A stretch of DNA of 64,000 nt from Prionace glauca. Lineage: Eukaryota; Chordata; Chondrichthyes; Carcharhiniformes; Carcharhinidae. The stretch lies in the NCBI GenBank assembly GCA_037974335.1, contig CM075760.1, positions 40,526,603-40,590,602 of the forward strand. The letters run 5' to 3'. The first letter of the stretch is position 1. The number at the start of each line of letters is the position of its first letter. Positions 11,130 to 21,765 of the stretch are shown piece after piece. Made by a program: the position numbers and the translations under genes. The notes under the pieces are model-generated. The model was given only the letters and a program-made list of their open reading frames with translations, was not told the DNA's origin and searched no databases.

Positions 11130-12670
11130 GTTCTTCTTTTTACTGCAGAATGCAGCTGCTATCTGTTGTCGCTTGTGTAAAATCGCGGTCGGTGTAGCCA
11201 CAATGTACAGAGAAAGGAAAACAAAGCAACTTCGAATTAAACTGTTCCCAGGAGCAGCTACACAAACAAACTGCCGATTTCAATCCGACAAACAAATCAG
11301 CTCAGAGTCATATTTGAAGATACCGGTTCCAATCCCCGCCTTTAATAATTTGTTCTCTGTCCTCAGGATGTTCATGCCTCACTTCCGTCTGTGTCTCTGG
11401 TTCAGTGAGACCACTTGGTGGCGACCTGGTGCTGACATGGAAAGAAAAGTCTACAGTCATATCTTGATAGGGGAACGGCCGCACTTTCAGAGACTGGGGG
11501 AGGTGGAAGAGGTGATTGGGGAAAGTAATCCTGATCTGAATATTATCATCGGAAAAATTTGCATTGTTAGTGCTGACAGAAACCACAGCAGCCTCCAGGA
11601 AACATTCTGAAACTCAGTGGGCACGGGGGAAAATCTACTTGGGGTTGGTTTAAAGATCACAGTCACCGCTTTGCGAAATCTGTTCAACGCGTATAAGTTT
11701 TCTCTTATTCGGCAACACACTCTGTTTAAATAATCTGTGTGAGCAGGCCGCAGTCAAAAGCTCCAGAAAACTGGGAGACGATATGGAGAGATGATTGTTC
11801 AATGTTACAGTCACGGAAAACACATCGAAAGGAAAAAAAGTACATTGAAGTAATGAAATTTATGAAGGTTGCTGTCAGTATAACTGTACACTCGAGTTAA
11901 CTAATACCATTCCGCAAATGTCCTTGACGTTGTTTTAGTTTTGAGGCTGCCGGTGACTCAGACTTCCGAGGAGGAACTTTTGATTTTGTTTAGCAATGCG
12001 AGCGCTGTTTGGAACTTCCAGTGTGGGATTTTCGTCCTGATTCTGTTACTTCTCTACTGGCTGTGTAGCTCAGAAATGCCGTATCAGAGAAAACATCTCC
12101 GTGATATTTCAAGGGACCGTTTTGTACCTTTTGTGAAAATCAGCAGAGATCTTGTCTTCTACGTTTGGAGACATTTTTCAGCCCTCAGAAAAGGAGAGAA
12201 TCTGGAGAATGTATCCACAAGATAGATCGCATCAGACCCGAACAGAGGAGTTAAATGTGAGGCTCACTTCAACTAAGCAATTAGATGTAAACCTTTAACG
12301 TTTATTTGATAAACCAACCTTTTTAGCATACACTAAATTTGGAAGTTTCACCTATTCACTTTCGTAGTATTTCCCCGCTCTGTTTGATATGTCTCTATCA
12401 CAGGAAAAATCTTAAATCATCTTCCCAATTGACCCCCGTCTCAAACTCAGTCTGATTTATGACAGTGACTCAAATACTCGGAAAAGCTTCATCCACATTC
12501 AACACTTGCATTTCCTTCTTCAAAGCGATTTCTTCCAGGTCAATTGAAGGTAAAAATGTCTCGTAGCTCAATTAGGATCAACCTAGCTGTGTTTACTCGC
12601 CTCGCTCTGAACAGCAGAGTGTCTGGTCAATGTCTCAGTTCCCTGGAATCAACAATTGTGTTGAAGTCAA
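11130..12670. other. Between V1 and V2, no gene recognised
   Basis: No repeat family or RNA gene seen. A 94-codon frame at 11,941-12,225 has a hydrophobic run (GIFVLILLLLYWL), but nothing else supports it as a gene. Confidence 0.5.
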
Positions 12671-12739
12671 TGACGTCAGGCCAATCAGATCCAGTGATTT
12701 CAGCTCTTCCTGCCATACGTCCTGTAGGAAGTGACATCA
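12671..12739 (+). promoter_or_regulatory. Promoter elements of V2: CRE, CCAAT box, V decamer
   Basis: tgacgtca (12,671-12,678) is a perfect cAMP-response element. ccaat follows at 12,681. agtgacatca (12,730-12,739) fits the decamer AGTGAYRTCA known from mammalian TCR V-beta promoters. They lie about 160 and 95 bp before the leader ATG, the usual distance for V promoters. Their function here is inferred. Confidence 0.65.
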
Positions 12740-12831
12740 GACCAGCCTCAGCCAATGGTCTCAGCCTTGTCTTGTTCGATATTCTGAGCTTTGGGAGACA
12801 CAAGAGTCCCTGGAATCCAGGAACAGCAGCA

Positions 12832-13832
12832 ATGCGGCGCTCGGTCCTCACTGTGATCTGGGTGACATTCATTGTCGGTAAGTTTCACTCTTTAAAAAGG
12901 AGGAATAAATTTGAAAAGCAGGGCGCTCCAGTTAATCAGACATCGGGCCTGCCTTAGAGCATTTGAGTCTTTGCTCTTGGCTTTTCCTTACAGGAATATC
13001 GGCTGGCAAAACACACAGCTAGCCTGATACCAGAATTGGGAGATGGCAACAACAGAATGCAATCTAAACATTATGGTTAATTTATCTTCTGGCAGAAGAT
13101 TAAAGAGTAACCTGATTGATGTATTTATAATGATGAAGAGGTTCAGTACGGCGGACGGGGAAAGGATGATTCCATTCGGGGAGGATTCCAAATCGATATC
13201 CCATAAATCTGAGTGAAATGAAAAGATCAACTGGAAATTACAACGAATCTCCTTTCGAGGGAGTTCTGTAGAAAGTGACTCACATTAACACAATGAACAC
13301 TTGAAGAGAGGAATAAAGATACAGTTGGGATGGGAAAAGGTTAGTCAGTGAGGGGGAAAGGGACAGAGGCATTGAGATGGCGGACTCTTCTGGGGATTCT
13401 GAACGGGAACGTAGATCAGTTGGAGCGAGTTTGATATTATTTAATGCCTATTTTTATGTTACACCGACTGTGAATTTTCACCCTCCGTTCAGCTGAATGT
13501 TTTTTATTTCTTTTACCGTGTTTTCCAGATCTGAGCAATGGAGATTCTGTTCCTCATCAGGAATCCTCACTCACACGGACAGAGGGAGAAAGTGTCACTT
13601 TAAGCTGCACCTATACCGACGATGCAGATTATTTATTCTGGTACCGTCAATACCCAGGCAGACAGCCCGAGTTTGCGGTCCGGAGACATACGAGCGGCCG
13701 TGCTGAATGGAAGGCGGATTTCGCTCAGATCCGGTTTTCTGATACAATCGAGAAATCAGAAAAGTTGTACCGATTGACCATCTCGGAGCTGCTGCTGTCT
13801 GACACCGCGGTCTATTACTGTGCACAGAATCT
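12832..13832 (+). CDS. T-cell receptor V segment, alpha/delta type (V2)
   Basis: Exon 1 (12,832-12,877) encodes the leader MRRSVLTVIWVTFIV, donor gtaagt. The intron is 651 bp, six times that of V1. Exon 2 (13,529-13,832) starts after ttttccag and reads DLSNGDSVPHQESS.... The cysteine of 'VTLSCTY', the tryptophan of 'LFWYRQYPGRQPEF', 'QIRFSDTIEKSEKLYRLTI' and the second cysteine of 'SDTAVYYCAQN' are all present without a stop. Splice phase and the first codons after the splice (D-L then G-D/H-S-V) match V1. A 23-bp-spacer recombination signal follows. It should be usable as the variable domain of a TCR alpha or delta chain. It shares framework words but few CDR residues with V1, so the two are different V families and not a recent pair. 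Confidence 0.9.
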
Positions 13833-13871
13833 CACAGTGATGAAAATAAATGAAATCCTCGTACAAAACCT
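13833..13871 (+). other. 23-bp-spacer recombination signal of V2
   Basis: Heptamer cacagtg (13,833-13,839), 23-bp spacer, nonamer acaaaacct (13,863-13,871). It is directly attached to the V coding end. Confidence 0.93.
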
Positions 13872-14288
13872 GCCGCAGGTTTCTGGGTCACAGCTGTTGT
13901 CTGCTGGGTGCCGGTTGTAACAGCGGGTCTGACATTGACACGTGAATGTATTCCCGTGAACACAAACCCCGAGAACAATCCACATAAACACCATTCAAAA
14001 CCGTTCACATCGAAGGCAGATTCCTGCTGATTCTGAGATTCGCTGTACGAGGGAAGAATTGGCTGCTGTTTATTTGGGGGTCACTTGGCACTAACATTGA
14101 AAATACAAGCGAAGTATCATTCAAAAGTGTAAACTGAAACCTGCCAGCTGAGGCAAACCCTAATAACTAACCGAAACTAAACACCTCTCATTTAAATTCA
14201 CTTACAGACTGAGAATTATTAACATAAGGAGTACAAAAGGATTGTTCCAGTCACGATTAGGAGCTGATAAACGATTAATAGAATTAAT
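13872..14288. other. 3' flank of V2, nothing recognised
   Basis: No J or D segment signature and no repeat seen. Confidence 0.45.
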
Positions 14289-15437
14289 AAGAACATAAGA
14301 AATAGGAGCAGGAGTAGGCCATCTAGCCCTTCGAGCCTGCCCCGCCATTCAATAAGATCATGGCTGAGCTGTTGTGGATCAGTTCCACATTCCCGCCCTC
14401 TCCCCATAACCCTTAATCCCCTCTCTTATCAAAAACCCATCAACCCGCGTCTTAAAAATATTTAGTGAGGCAGCCTCCACCACTTCAACAGGCAGAGAAT
14501 TCCAGAGATTCACCACCCTTTGAGTGAAGAAGTTCCTCCTCAACTCCGTTCTAAAACGTCCCCCCTTTATCTTGAGGCTGTGCCCCCAGTCCTACTGTCC
14601 TTTCTGAGCGGGAAGAGTCTCTCCACCTCTATCCTATCCATCCCATTCATCATCTTATACGTCTCAATGAGATCTCCCCTCATTCTTCTAAACTCTAACG
14701 AGTACAAGCCTAGTTTATTCAGCCTCTCCTCTTAGCTCAACCCCCTCAACTCCGGCATCACCCTAGTAAACCTCCTCTGCACTCCCTCCAAGGCCAAAAT
14801 ATCCTTGCGTAAGTACGGCGCCCAAAACTGCACACAGTACTGCAGCTGCGGCTCACCAATGCCCTATACAGCTGCAGCTACTTTTATATTCAATCCCCCT
14901 TGCTGTGAAGGCCAGCATCCCATTCGCCTTCCTGACCACCTGCTGCACCTGCAAGCTGGGTTTTTGCGACTCATGCACAAGGACCCCGAGGTTCCTCTGC
15001 ACCGTCACCTGCTGCAGTTTTTCGCCACGTAAGTAATAGTCCTTCCTACCATTATTCCTACCAAAGTGGACCACCTCGCACTTGCCAACATTAAATTCCA
15101 TTTGCCAGTTCCTGGCCCATTCGCCCAGCCTATCTAGATCCTTCTGTAGACTCTCCACACCCTTCGCACAATTTGCCGTTCCACCACTCTTGGTGTCACC
15201 AACAAATTTTGACACCATACACTTGGTTCCCTCCTCCAGATCATCTATAAATGGTAAATAGCTGAGGTCCTAGCACCGACCCCTGGGGCACTCCACTAGT
15301 CACCATCCGCCAATATGAATAGCACCCATTGACCCCCACTCTCTGCCTCCTATTTGACAACCAATCCTCTATCCACGCTAACACCCTACTCCCAACTCCA
15401 TCTCCCCTGACCTTCTGCAATAATCTCTTCTGAGGTA
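14289..15437 (-). mobile_element. CR1-type LINE, second subfamily, 5'-truncated
   Basis: The + strand begins with 'aagaacataagaaatag', the reverse complement of this subfamily's TTCTTATGTTCTT tail. The - strand encodes RT C-terminal pieces: 'VTSGVPQGSVLGPQLFTIY', then 'MVSKFVGDTKSGG', then 'EWARNWQMEFNVGKCEVVHF'. The catalytic FADD is FVGD here, and the frame is broken between the two main parts. It is a dead copy lying between V2 and the Asn-like tRNA. Confidence 0.88.
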
Positions 15438-16185
15438 ATGATTTCAAGCGGAAGAATTGTTATGGCTTCAGCAGTGGAACAGATGACATGAAAACAGGTT
15501 AAATACAGTCATCAGTTTCTGAGTGAAAAACTGCTTCCACTTCGCTGGAGGTCGGAGAGTTTACTGTTCCATCTGCCTTCCATTTTTTTTAACTTCAGAC
15601 TTTTGATTCACCAAAAACAAGCTTCTCCTTTCATCTGTCATGTTTAGATGGAACACAAGGGACTGTATCAGCCAATATAAACAGCGTTTCCTGTTCGCTA
15701 GAACATGAAATCGACAGTGAGGTGAAATAGTCCCGCAAGCTGCTCGTGTGACACCTTCAATTCCCAAATCCCACCAACCTCATTACTGTGGCTTCTGTGG
15801 AACTTACAAGGTAACACACGGCAGGCATTCATCACGGAGAGCAACTGGCACAATCATTTACCAAATGCTATCATATCGCTTCTCTTCCTGTTTCTGTCGC
15901 TGCCTCTCATCCAGCTCCCTCTGGCTGTCCAGCTCCCAGAGCCAATTAGCTGTTTGATAGAAGCACAGACAGTTGGTGAACCCGAGCTTTACCTGGAAAG
16001 CAGGGAAAGCGATTATATGACACACGGCATTGAGAGGAGATGGAGTTTAGAGGTGACAGTACAAAGAGACAGAGATACCTCATCTTCCTGATCCAGTTAC
16101 TGATGACAGGAATGTACAGAGTGCGAATAATCCACTGTCAAACTCTCCTTCCAGTCTTGAGCACGGAGTTAAGTTTTGAAGTGTT
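15438..16185. other. Intergenic, nothing recognised
   Basis: No supported frame, RNA gene or repeat. Confidence 0.45.
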
Positions 16186-16620
16186 TGAAGTTTTGCTACA
16201 GTCATTCAGGGTTTTGTTGAGACCACATTTGGAATAGTGTGTGCAGTTTGGATCCCCGTATTTTAGACAAAATAAAAACAAAATCTGAGGATGCTGGAAT
16301 CTGAATCAAAAACAGAAAATGCTGGAAATTCTCAACAGCTTTAATGAGAAGGAATAGTTAGCATTGAAAAACTGCAGGAACTCTATGATTGTATGCGTTT
16401 GATAGGGTGGAAGCTGAGGCATTATTTTCCCTGATCCGGGAATATAAAACACGGGGCACAATCCAGGATAAGGCGCTGATAATTCACGATCAGGAAAAAT
16501 TGCTTCACTCAAAGGGTAGTGAAGCTTTCAAATTCTCTACGCCAGAGGGCTGTAGATGCTCCATCATTGAACACATTTCAATTTGGGTTAGACAGATTTA
16601 TGATCTATAGAATAATGAAT
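16186..16620 (+). repeat. CR1-type LINE fragment, interrupted and old
   Basis: The RT C-terminal block 'gttgagaccacatttggaat' and 'gtgtgcagtttggatccccg' is followed by about 85 bp of foreign sequence with 'aaaatgctggaaattctcaa', a relative of the 2,396 palindrome. The LINE then resumes ('ttcactcaaagggtagtgaa'). Confidence 0.65.
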
Positions 16621-16890
16621 GGAAGCAGGGATATGGAATTGGAACAAATGCTCGGTCACAAATTCATGTCTGGATTCTAATTGTTAAGTTTAATGGTATA
16701 ATGGAAGCATGTATACAACGTTATATGTAAGATGTCGGTAGTCAATAGTCATTAAATAATGTTGGTGACAACAGATAACAGTGTAGCCGGTAACACTTGA
16801 GAGATGTTTTTTATTGATGCCCACGGAACCTATTGCCAATCCGCAGCGGTTCGCTTAAGAATGGTGACGGTGAGAAAATAGTGCAAGCTC

Positions 16891-16964
16891 CGTCCCTGGG
16901 TGGGCTCGAACCACCAACCTTTCGGTTAATAGCCGAATACGCTGACCCATTGCGCCGCCGAGAC
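16891..16964 (-). tRNA. tRNA-Asn-like, anticodon ATT, probably decayed
   Basis: The 74-nt sequence on the - strand folds like eukaryotic tRNA-Asn. Anticodon stem TTCGG/CCGAA encloses loop CTATTAA, giving anticodon ATT. The T arm GGTGG-TTCGAGC-CCACC is perfect and the D stem GCGC/GCGT pairs with one wobble. The acceptor stem has a G-A mismatch at pair 6-67. The normal eukaryotic Asn tRNA has GTT, so the ATT form plus the stem mismatch suggests a pseudogene or a minor variant copy. Confidence 0.75.
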
Positions 16965-19228
16965 TGAGACAGCAGCTGATGCAGATATTCTAAACAAGGA
17001 TGTCAATGACCACAATTCTATTTCTGCAAAACTTTGTTCCAGAACTGCAGCATGACAGCACCGTGTACAATTCTATACAAGTCTCTTCAGTTACGTTGAT
17101 GCTGCAACATTGCTGTAGTGTGTTGGTCATTCCCTTTATCCTATGAATGTACAGGTAAAATGAATCCATGTGTCTTATTGCAGGGAGGAATTCAATGGGA
17201 CGGAAGGGAACTGACAAACAGAAGCCCAAGGATCCAATATTTACTCTCAATCATCAATAACACCGTTCCCAGCTGCAACTCCATCCTAATATTGTGATCC
17301 ATTTCCCTCAGGATCTGTCCCAAGATTTAATATTTCCCTTCTTTTGTCCTCATTTTGAAGTGAAATTCACTTCAATGCCCAACATAAATTGAATTGCAAA
17401 CTTGAAGGTTGACCTTGGGGAACAAGTCTCTGGGTAAAACAGATGCCCATTTCCAGATTCACAGCACTCAGCGTTTCACGCAAATGAAATAATTTAACAC
17501 TGAAAAGTTTTGGAAACTTGGTGTTAATATTGACTGTGATTCACTCAGGTATCGGGTAAATGCTGCTCGATGGTTCAGTGAGAGGGATATAATCTATGTA
17601 CGTTTTGCTCAGCTTGTGTTCGGTATACTGGGAGGCTTCAACCGGGTTGAATTTTGTGTCCCAGGGATATGCAGTAATCCACTGATTGAAGCTGCAGTCG
17701 CGGGGAACGTAGACAGGAAAACAGAATTAAATGGTTTTATTTGTCCGGGATTCCTTTTTTTCAATATTCCACTTCCTCCTTCTTTGGCCATTAGTTTATT
17801 TTTCTAATGTATTTTTCCAATGTAATTTTAAAAGAATAGCCGCTGTTAAGTTCTGGACACTAAGCAATTGATCTCCGCAATTATCATTACAGCTTTCCTT
17901 CCTTTACTTTCCTTGAACAGGCTGTATCAGAAAGCAAGACTGACACAGCTGCTGCTTGGGAGCTCAAAAGCGACTGGAGTCTACGCTGGAGACGTCTATG
18001 CAAGCGTGTCAGGTAATTGTTCCATCCAATGTTGGTGAGTGTTTATCACAGATGGATATGAATAGTGGGTCGATGAACCGAGTTTTCTGTTCGATTGCCC
18101 TGGACTGTAAAACAGTGCTGTAATAAATGGGGAACGGCATGCCATGACATAGATAGAGGCACGTGATAAGTCAACAGTACATGAGAAACTGCTCAGTTTT
18201 GTTTCATCATTGAGTACAGGCAGACACTTAGCTTATGCATCAAGAGGAAGCTCGCTGATTTGTGCAGGTACATTGTGCAGCATTTCTTGTCATTCAGCCA
18301 TCTAAGTTTTACAATTTCATAACTTTTCTTGTCCCTAATTCAACATCTCATCCGAAATCCGGCACCTCTCACATTTCATCATTCCCCTCGGTTTGCACTG
18401 GCGCATCTGAATGCATCGTGAGACTGGGATTGTGAAAACATCTGCTTCACAGGCGATAGAGCAAAGAACTGAACCTCCCCTAGCAAATGGTGTTTGTAGG
18501 ATAATACTTGTACTGTTAATTTGTACTGTAACTGAACTAGAGGAAATAGTACACATTGCACAGAACCATCATTTTAACATCGTTCTTCAGAGTAAAGAAT
18601 TCAGAAAAACTACTCAGACAGATGAGGAAACCGAGAATCAGTGCGGATCTGCTGGACTTCCTAGAGATGAATGAGATTTAGGCGCCAGAATGTTTCATAC
18701 ACAGAGTAAAAAGGGATCAAGTATAACTAACAGATCATATTAAATCTCTTCCCTTTAAATATACTTGATTTTGTTTAAAAGCTGACTGTGGTCAATCTCA
18801 AATAAGCACCATGGGATGTGAATTACCCAGTGACTCGATTCCTTTTGTTGTTCAGTCAATGTTTGCAATTCAATGTTGTATACTTCAGAGATATTTCATT
18901 CAGAATGTGGAGATATGTAATGAATAAAAATATATTACATTAAACATTGAGCAGCAAACAAGTACTGGGTAGTTCTGATTGAAATTATTCAAAGGAAGAT
19001 GAGAATGATGCATTAGTGATTGAGCAGAAATCATTGCTCCTTAAATATTTACTGGGCTACCGCTTTTGAATGTTGAAGTTAATGATAAGTTGAGAAATCA
19101 GGTTGAAAGAAAAGTTTTTTATCTTGTGTTAAGTGACATGGGCTCTCACTGTAACCATTAGCACCTGCAGCAACAGCGTGGAGTTGGACATTGTGGTCAG
19201 ACCAATTGGTGGCGTTATATTGCAAGCT
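16965..19228. other. Intergenic 2.3 kb, no gene recognised
   Basis: No V segment, tRNA or repeat was recognised. An exon-like 92-bp stretch (17,921-18,012) lies between a good acceptor (ttgaacag) and donor (gtaatt), but its translation is unknown to me. Confidence 0.45.
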
Positions 19229-19301
19229 GTTTCTGTAGTGTAGTGGTTATCACATTCGCCTAACACGCGAAAGGTCCCTGGTTCGAAACCAGGCAGAAAC
19301 A
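19229..19301 (+). tRNA. tRNA-Val-AAC: tRNA-Val (anticodon AAC)
   Basis: The 73-nt sequence forms a complete cloverleaf. The acceptor stem GTTTCTG/CAGAAAC is fully paired, with discriminator A. The anticodon stem TTCGC/GCGAA encloses loop CTAACAC (anticodon AAC). The T arm CCTGG-TTCGAAA-CCAGG is perfect. The A box (tagtgtagtgg) and B box (ggttcgaaacc) fit Pol III promoters. A T4 run lies about 24 nt downstream. It should be a working gene that decodes valine GUU/GUC codons, with A34 modified to inosine. Confidence 0.95.
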
Positions 19302-20062
19302 TTAGCTTATTTATTATGAGGTAGTTTTGCATGGTTTCAGTTTTTGCTGCACATATTCCGAATCTCGATGTTACAGCCATATTATCTTTGCTCTGACCTC
19401 GGCCACAAGTGCTCTCAGCTAAATCATAAATGTTGTATTTTAAGACGCAATGAGGAAATAAATGTGTGTATTTGGACACCGTGCACAAACCAGCAACTTG
19501 TTCAGTCCACAACAGAACTTAATGGATTTATAAATGCAGACTAGCATAGTTAATTTCAATGTAAATATTGAAAAGAAATGCTGAGAAAACCAAAAGAAAC
19601 CATGTGGCATTGAGTCTTTCGAAAGCATGTGTCTTTGTGCTTGGGATTTTAAACTGAAGAAAGCAGGCTGCAGAAAACAACTTTGTAACATTTGTGTCCA
19701 AAGCAGCAGCCGGAGTCCCAGCAGGAAATATTTAATCCTGTCGCTGAAAGAACATTAGCTAACCCAGGCTCCTAATTTCAAACTGATATAATTATCTTGT
19801 GGGACTGCGTCATTGCCGGCAAATGATGGCAGGAGGAAGAGATTTTGACCAATTCAATCCAGTGTGTGTGTTTAAACTGCACCGGGTTTGACATTGTAAA
19901 GGGAGAGAGAGGGTTGGCCTCGGCAGCGGCCGTGCCGATATTCAGAATCTGTGTTTGGGATGATTTTTGATGGTAAGGATGATTTCCACAGTGTTCCATT
20001 CAAACTAAAGTGTTACTTTTTTGTTAATGTCCAGTCTTGTCTTGTTCCTGAACACAGTGCAG
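19302..20062. other. 5' flank of the broken V segment
   Basis: No gene recognised. A candidate leader donor (gatggtaagg near 19,968-19,977) lies about 90 bp before the V exon, but I find no convincing leader start. Confidence 0.4.
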
Positions 20063-20375
20063 ATCAAAGTGCTGGAGATTCAGTTACTCAGTCCCGGCCA
20101 TCAGTGAGCGTGAAAGAAAGTGAAGCCGTGATTATAAAGTGTATCTATAGCATTACAGAAGAAAGGTAGTTATGTATATTGGTGCCTGCAGCAACCAGCG
20201 AAAGAGGTCCAGTTTGTTGTGTGGAGATGGCCTTGAGATGTTCTGGAATGGAAAGGCTCGGCGTTAGGAAACCGTTTTGCTTCAGACCTCCAGCTGTCAG
20301 ACTCCACCACAATGTTACTCATCATGGGCCTGCAGCCGACCAACGCCGCTGTTTATTGCTGCGCCACGGGACTCA
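20063..20375 (+). pseudogene. T-cell receptor V segment, alpha/delta type, broken (V3)
   Basis: The exon begins after 'gtgcag' and reads DQSAGDSVTQSRPSVSVKES, then 'AVIIKCIYSITEER', and runs into TAG at 20,167. The start is in the same phase and has the same G-D-S-V-T-Q-S words as V1 and V2. After the stop, a shifted frame gives 'SYVYWCLQQPAKEVQFVVW', where the usual WYRQ is WCLQ. Another shifted frame gives the end of framework 3, 'LIMGLQPTNAAVYCCATG'. At least one stop and two frame changes are needed to explain it. The heptamer position reads cacaata and no nonamer is visible, so it cannot be rearranged properly. It shares orientation with V1 and V2. Confidence 0.82.
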
Positions 20376-20499
20376 CAATAATAGAAAATAGTACTAAGCA
20401 TTGTTTGGGTGATTGTTCAGTGGAAAACTGAAAAAGATGTTTCCAGGCCCCCGCAAGTCGCATTATTTTCTCTTGCTACCAACATCTATTCTCAAGATA

Positions 20500-20700
20500 C
20501 CAATCTTACCCCCACATAATCATCTATGTAATTTATATAAATGACGAAGAATGGGGAAGCCGGCATAGGTTCTTCTGAAACGCCATTGGACGCTGGCTTC
20601 CAGCCCCAAAGGCAGCCTTCTGCCATCACCCTCTTTCTCCTATCACCCATGTTAGTTTCCCGGGCCCCATGAACGTGTCTTGTTTATACCATATATTCAT
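20500..20700 (-). repeat. CR1-type LINE fragment, strongly decayed
   Basis: Weak matches to the RT palm region of other copies on the reverse strand ('tttatataaatgacgaa', 'cgccattgg', 'tctcctatcacccatgttag'). Confidence 0.45.
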
Positions 20701-20766
20701 TTGGGGTGATTGAATTGAAATGCCCTTCACCAAATTAATCATCTGATTAATTGAGAAATTAAAGAA

Positions 20767-20838
20767 AGGTTCTACCGAGATTTGAACTCGGTTCGCTGGA
20801 TTTAAAGTCCAGAGTGCTCACCATTACACCACAGAACC
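20767..20838 (-). tRNA. Gln-derived tRNA with TTA (ochre) anticodon
   Basis: The 72-nt - strand sequence has the body of vertebrate tRNA-Gln. The acceptor GGTTCTG/TAGAACC pairs throughout (last pair G-T). The anticodon stem CTGGA/TCCAG encloses loop CTTTAAA. The T arm is CCGAG-TTCAAAT-CTCGG and the B box is gagttcaaatc. The anticodon is TTA where Gln genes have TTG or CTG, so it would pair with the stop codon UAA. All stems are intact, which is unusual for a decaying copy. No T4 terminator follows within about 30 nt on the - strand, which weakens the case for efficient transcription. Known vertebrate genomes contain a few such predicted suppressor-type tRNAs, mostly regarded as pseudogenes. 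Confidence 0.82.
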
Positions 20839-21204
20839 GAACACACCACAGAAACCTGCAAGTGATCATGCAATACTTCTGCCAGTTTGAATCAGTCCCA
20901 TTCCGTAATCGTGTCAATTACCCACAACAATTCATATTTAAAGTGTCTATGCTGGTTCCCCCGTAATACTGAGTACATTACCTCCTACTGCATTAAGTTT
21001 CATTGTAGCTCATCACATTCAAAGAGAATTATTGGCATCCTCCTATATAAACCTTACTGTAGTAAAGCCGCGGAACCACCAGCTTATCACAACTCTCAAG
21101 TACTATTAAATTTCATAACTGAATGCGAATCTTAAACCCAAATCTGGAAATTATGTGTGTAAGTGGAAAAAGTAAAATCTACTCCACTATTAGCCAGGTT
21201 TGCG
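20839..21204. other. Intergenic, nothing recognised
   Basis: AT-rich, no supported feature. Confidence 0.45.
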
Positions 21205-21765
21205 TTGAGTTACAATCTGGGTCTTGTACCAGTAATCTCTGCCCTAAACCTCTCTCAGTTATTACAATCTGGGCCTTGTATCAGTAATCTCTGCCCTAAA
21301 CCTCTCTCAGTTATTACAATCTGGGCCTTGTATCAGTAATCTAGTATCAGTATTCTTTGCTGTAAACCTCTCTCAGTTATTACAATCTGGGCCTTGTATC
21401 AGTAAACTCTGCCCTAGACTTCCCTCAGTTATTACAATCTGGACCTTGTATCAGTAATCTCTGCCCTAAACCTCTCTCAATTATTACAATCTGGGCCTTG
21501 TATCAGTAATCTCTGCACTCAACCTCTCTCAGTTATTGCAGTCTGAGCCTAGTATCAGTATTCTTTGTTGTAAACCTCTCTCAGTTATTACAATCTGGGC
21601 CTTGTATCAGTAACCACTGCTCTAAACCTCTCTCAGTTATTACAATGTTCGCCGTGAGTCAGTAACCTCTACCCTAAAACTCTCTCAGATCTTATAATCT
21701 GGGTCTTGTATCAGTAAACTCTGCCCGAAACTTCTCTCAGTTATTACAATCTGGACCTTAAGTAG
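21205..21765 (+). repeat. Tandem repeat, 52-bp unit, about 10-11 copies
   Basis: The unit contains 'acaatctgggccttgtatca' then 'gtaatctctgccctaaacc' then 'tctctcagttatt'. Most copies are complete with scattered substitutions; one carries a short extra 'ctagtatcagta' piece. Confidence 0.92.

Noticed and set aside
10678-11610. 310-codon open frame containing the V1 exon
   Set aside because: It starts in the intron and continues through the recombination signal. Only 10,784-11,090 has V-domain features.
11941-12225. 94-codon frame with a hydrophobic run between V1 and V2
   Set aside because: No domain, no splice or promoter support and no second copy; chance frame.
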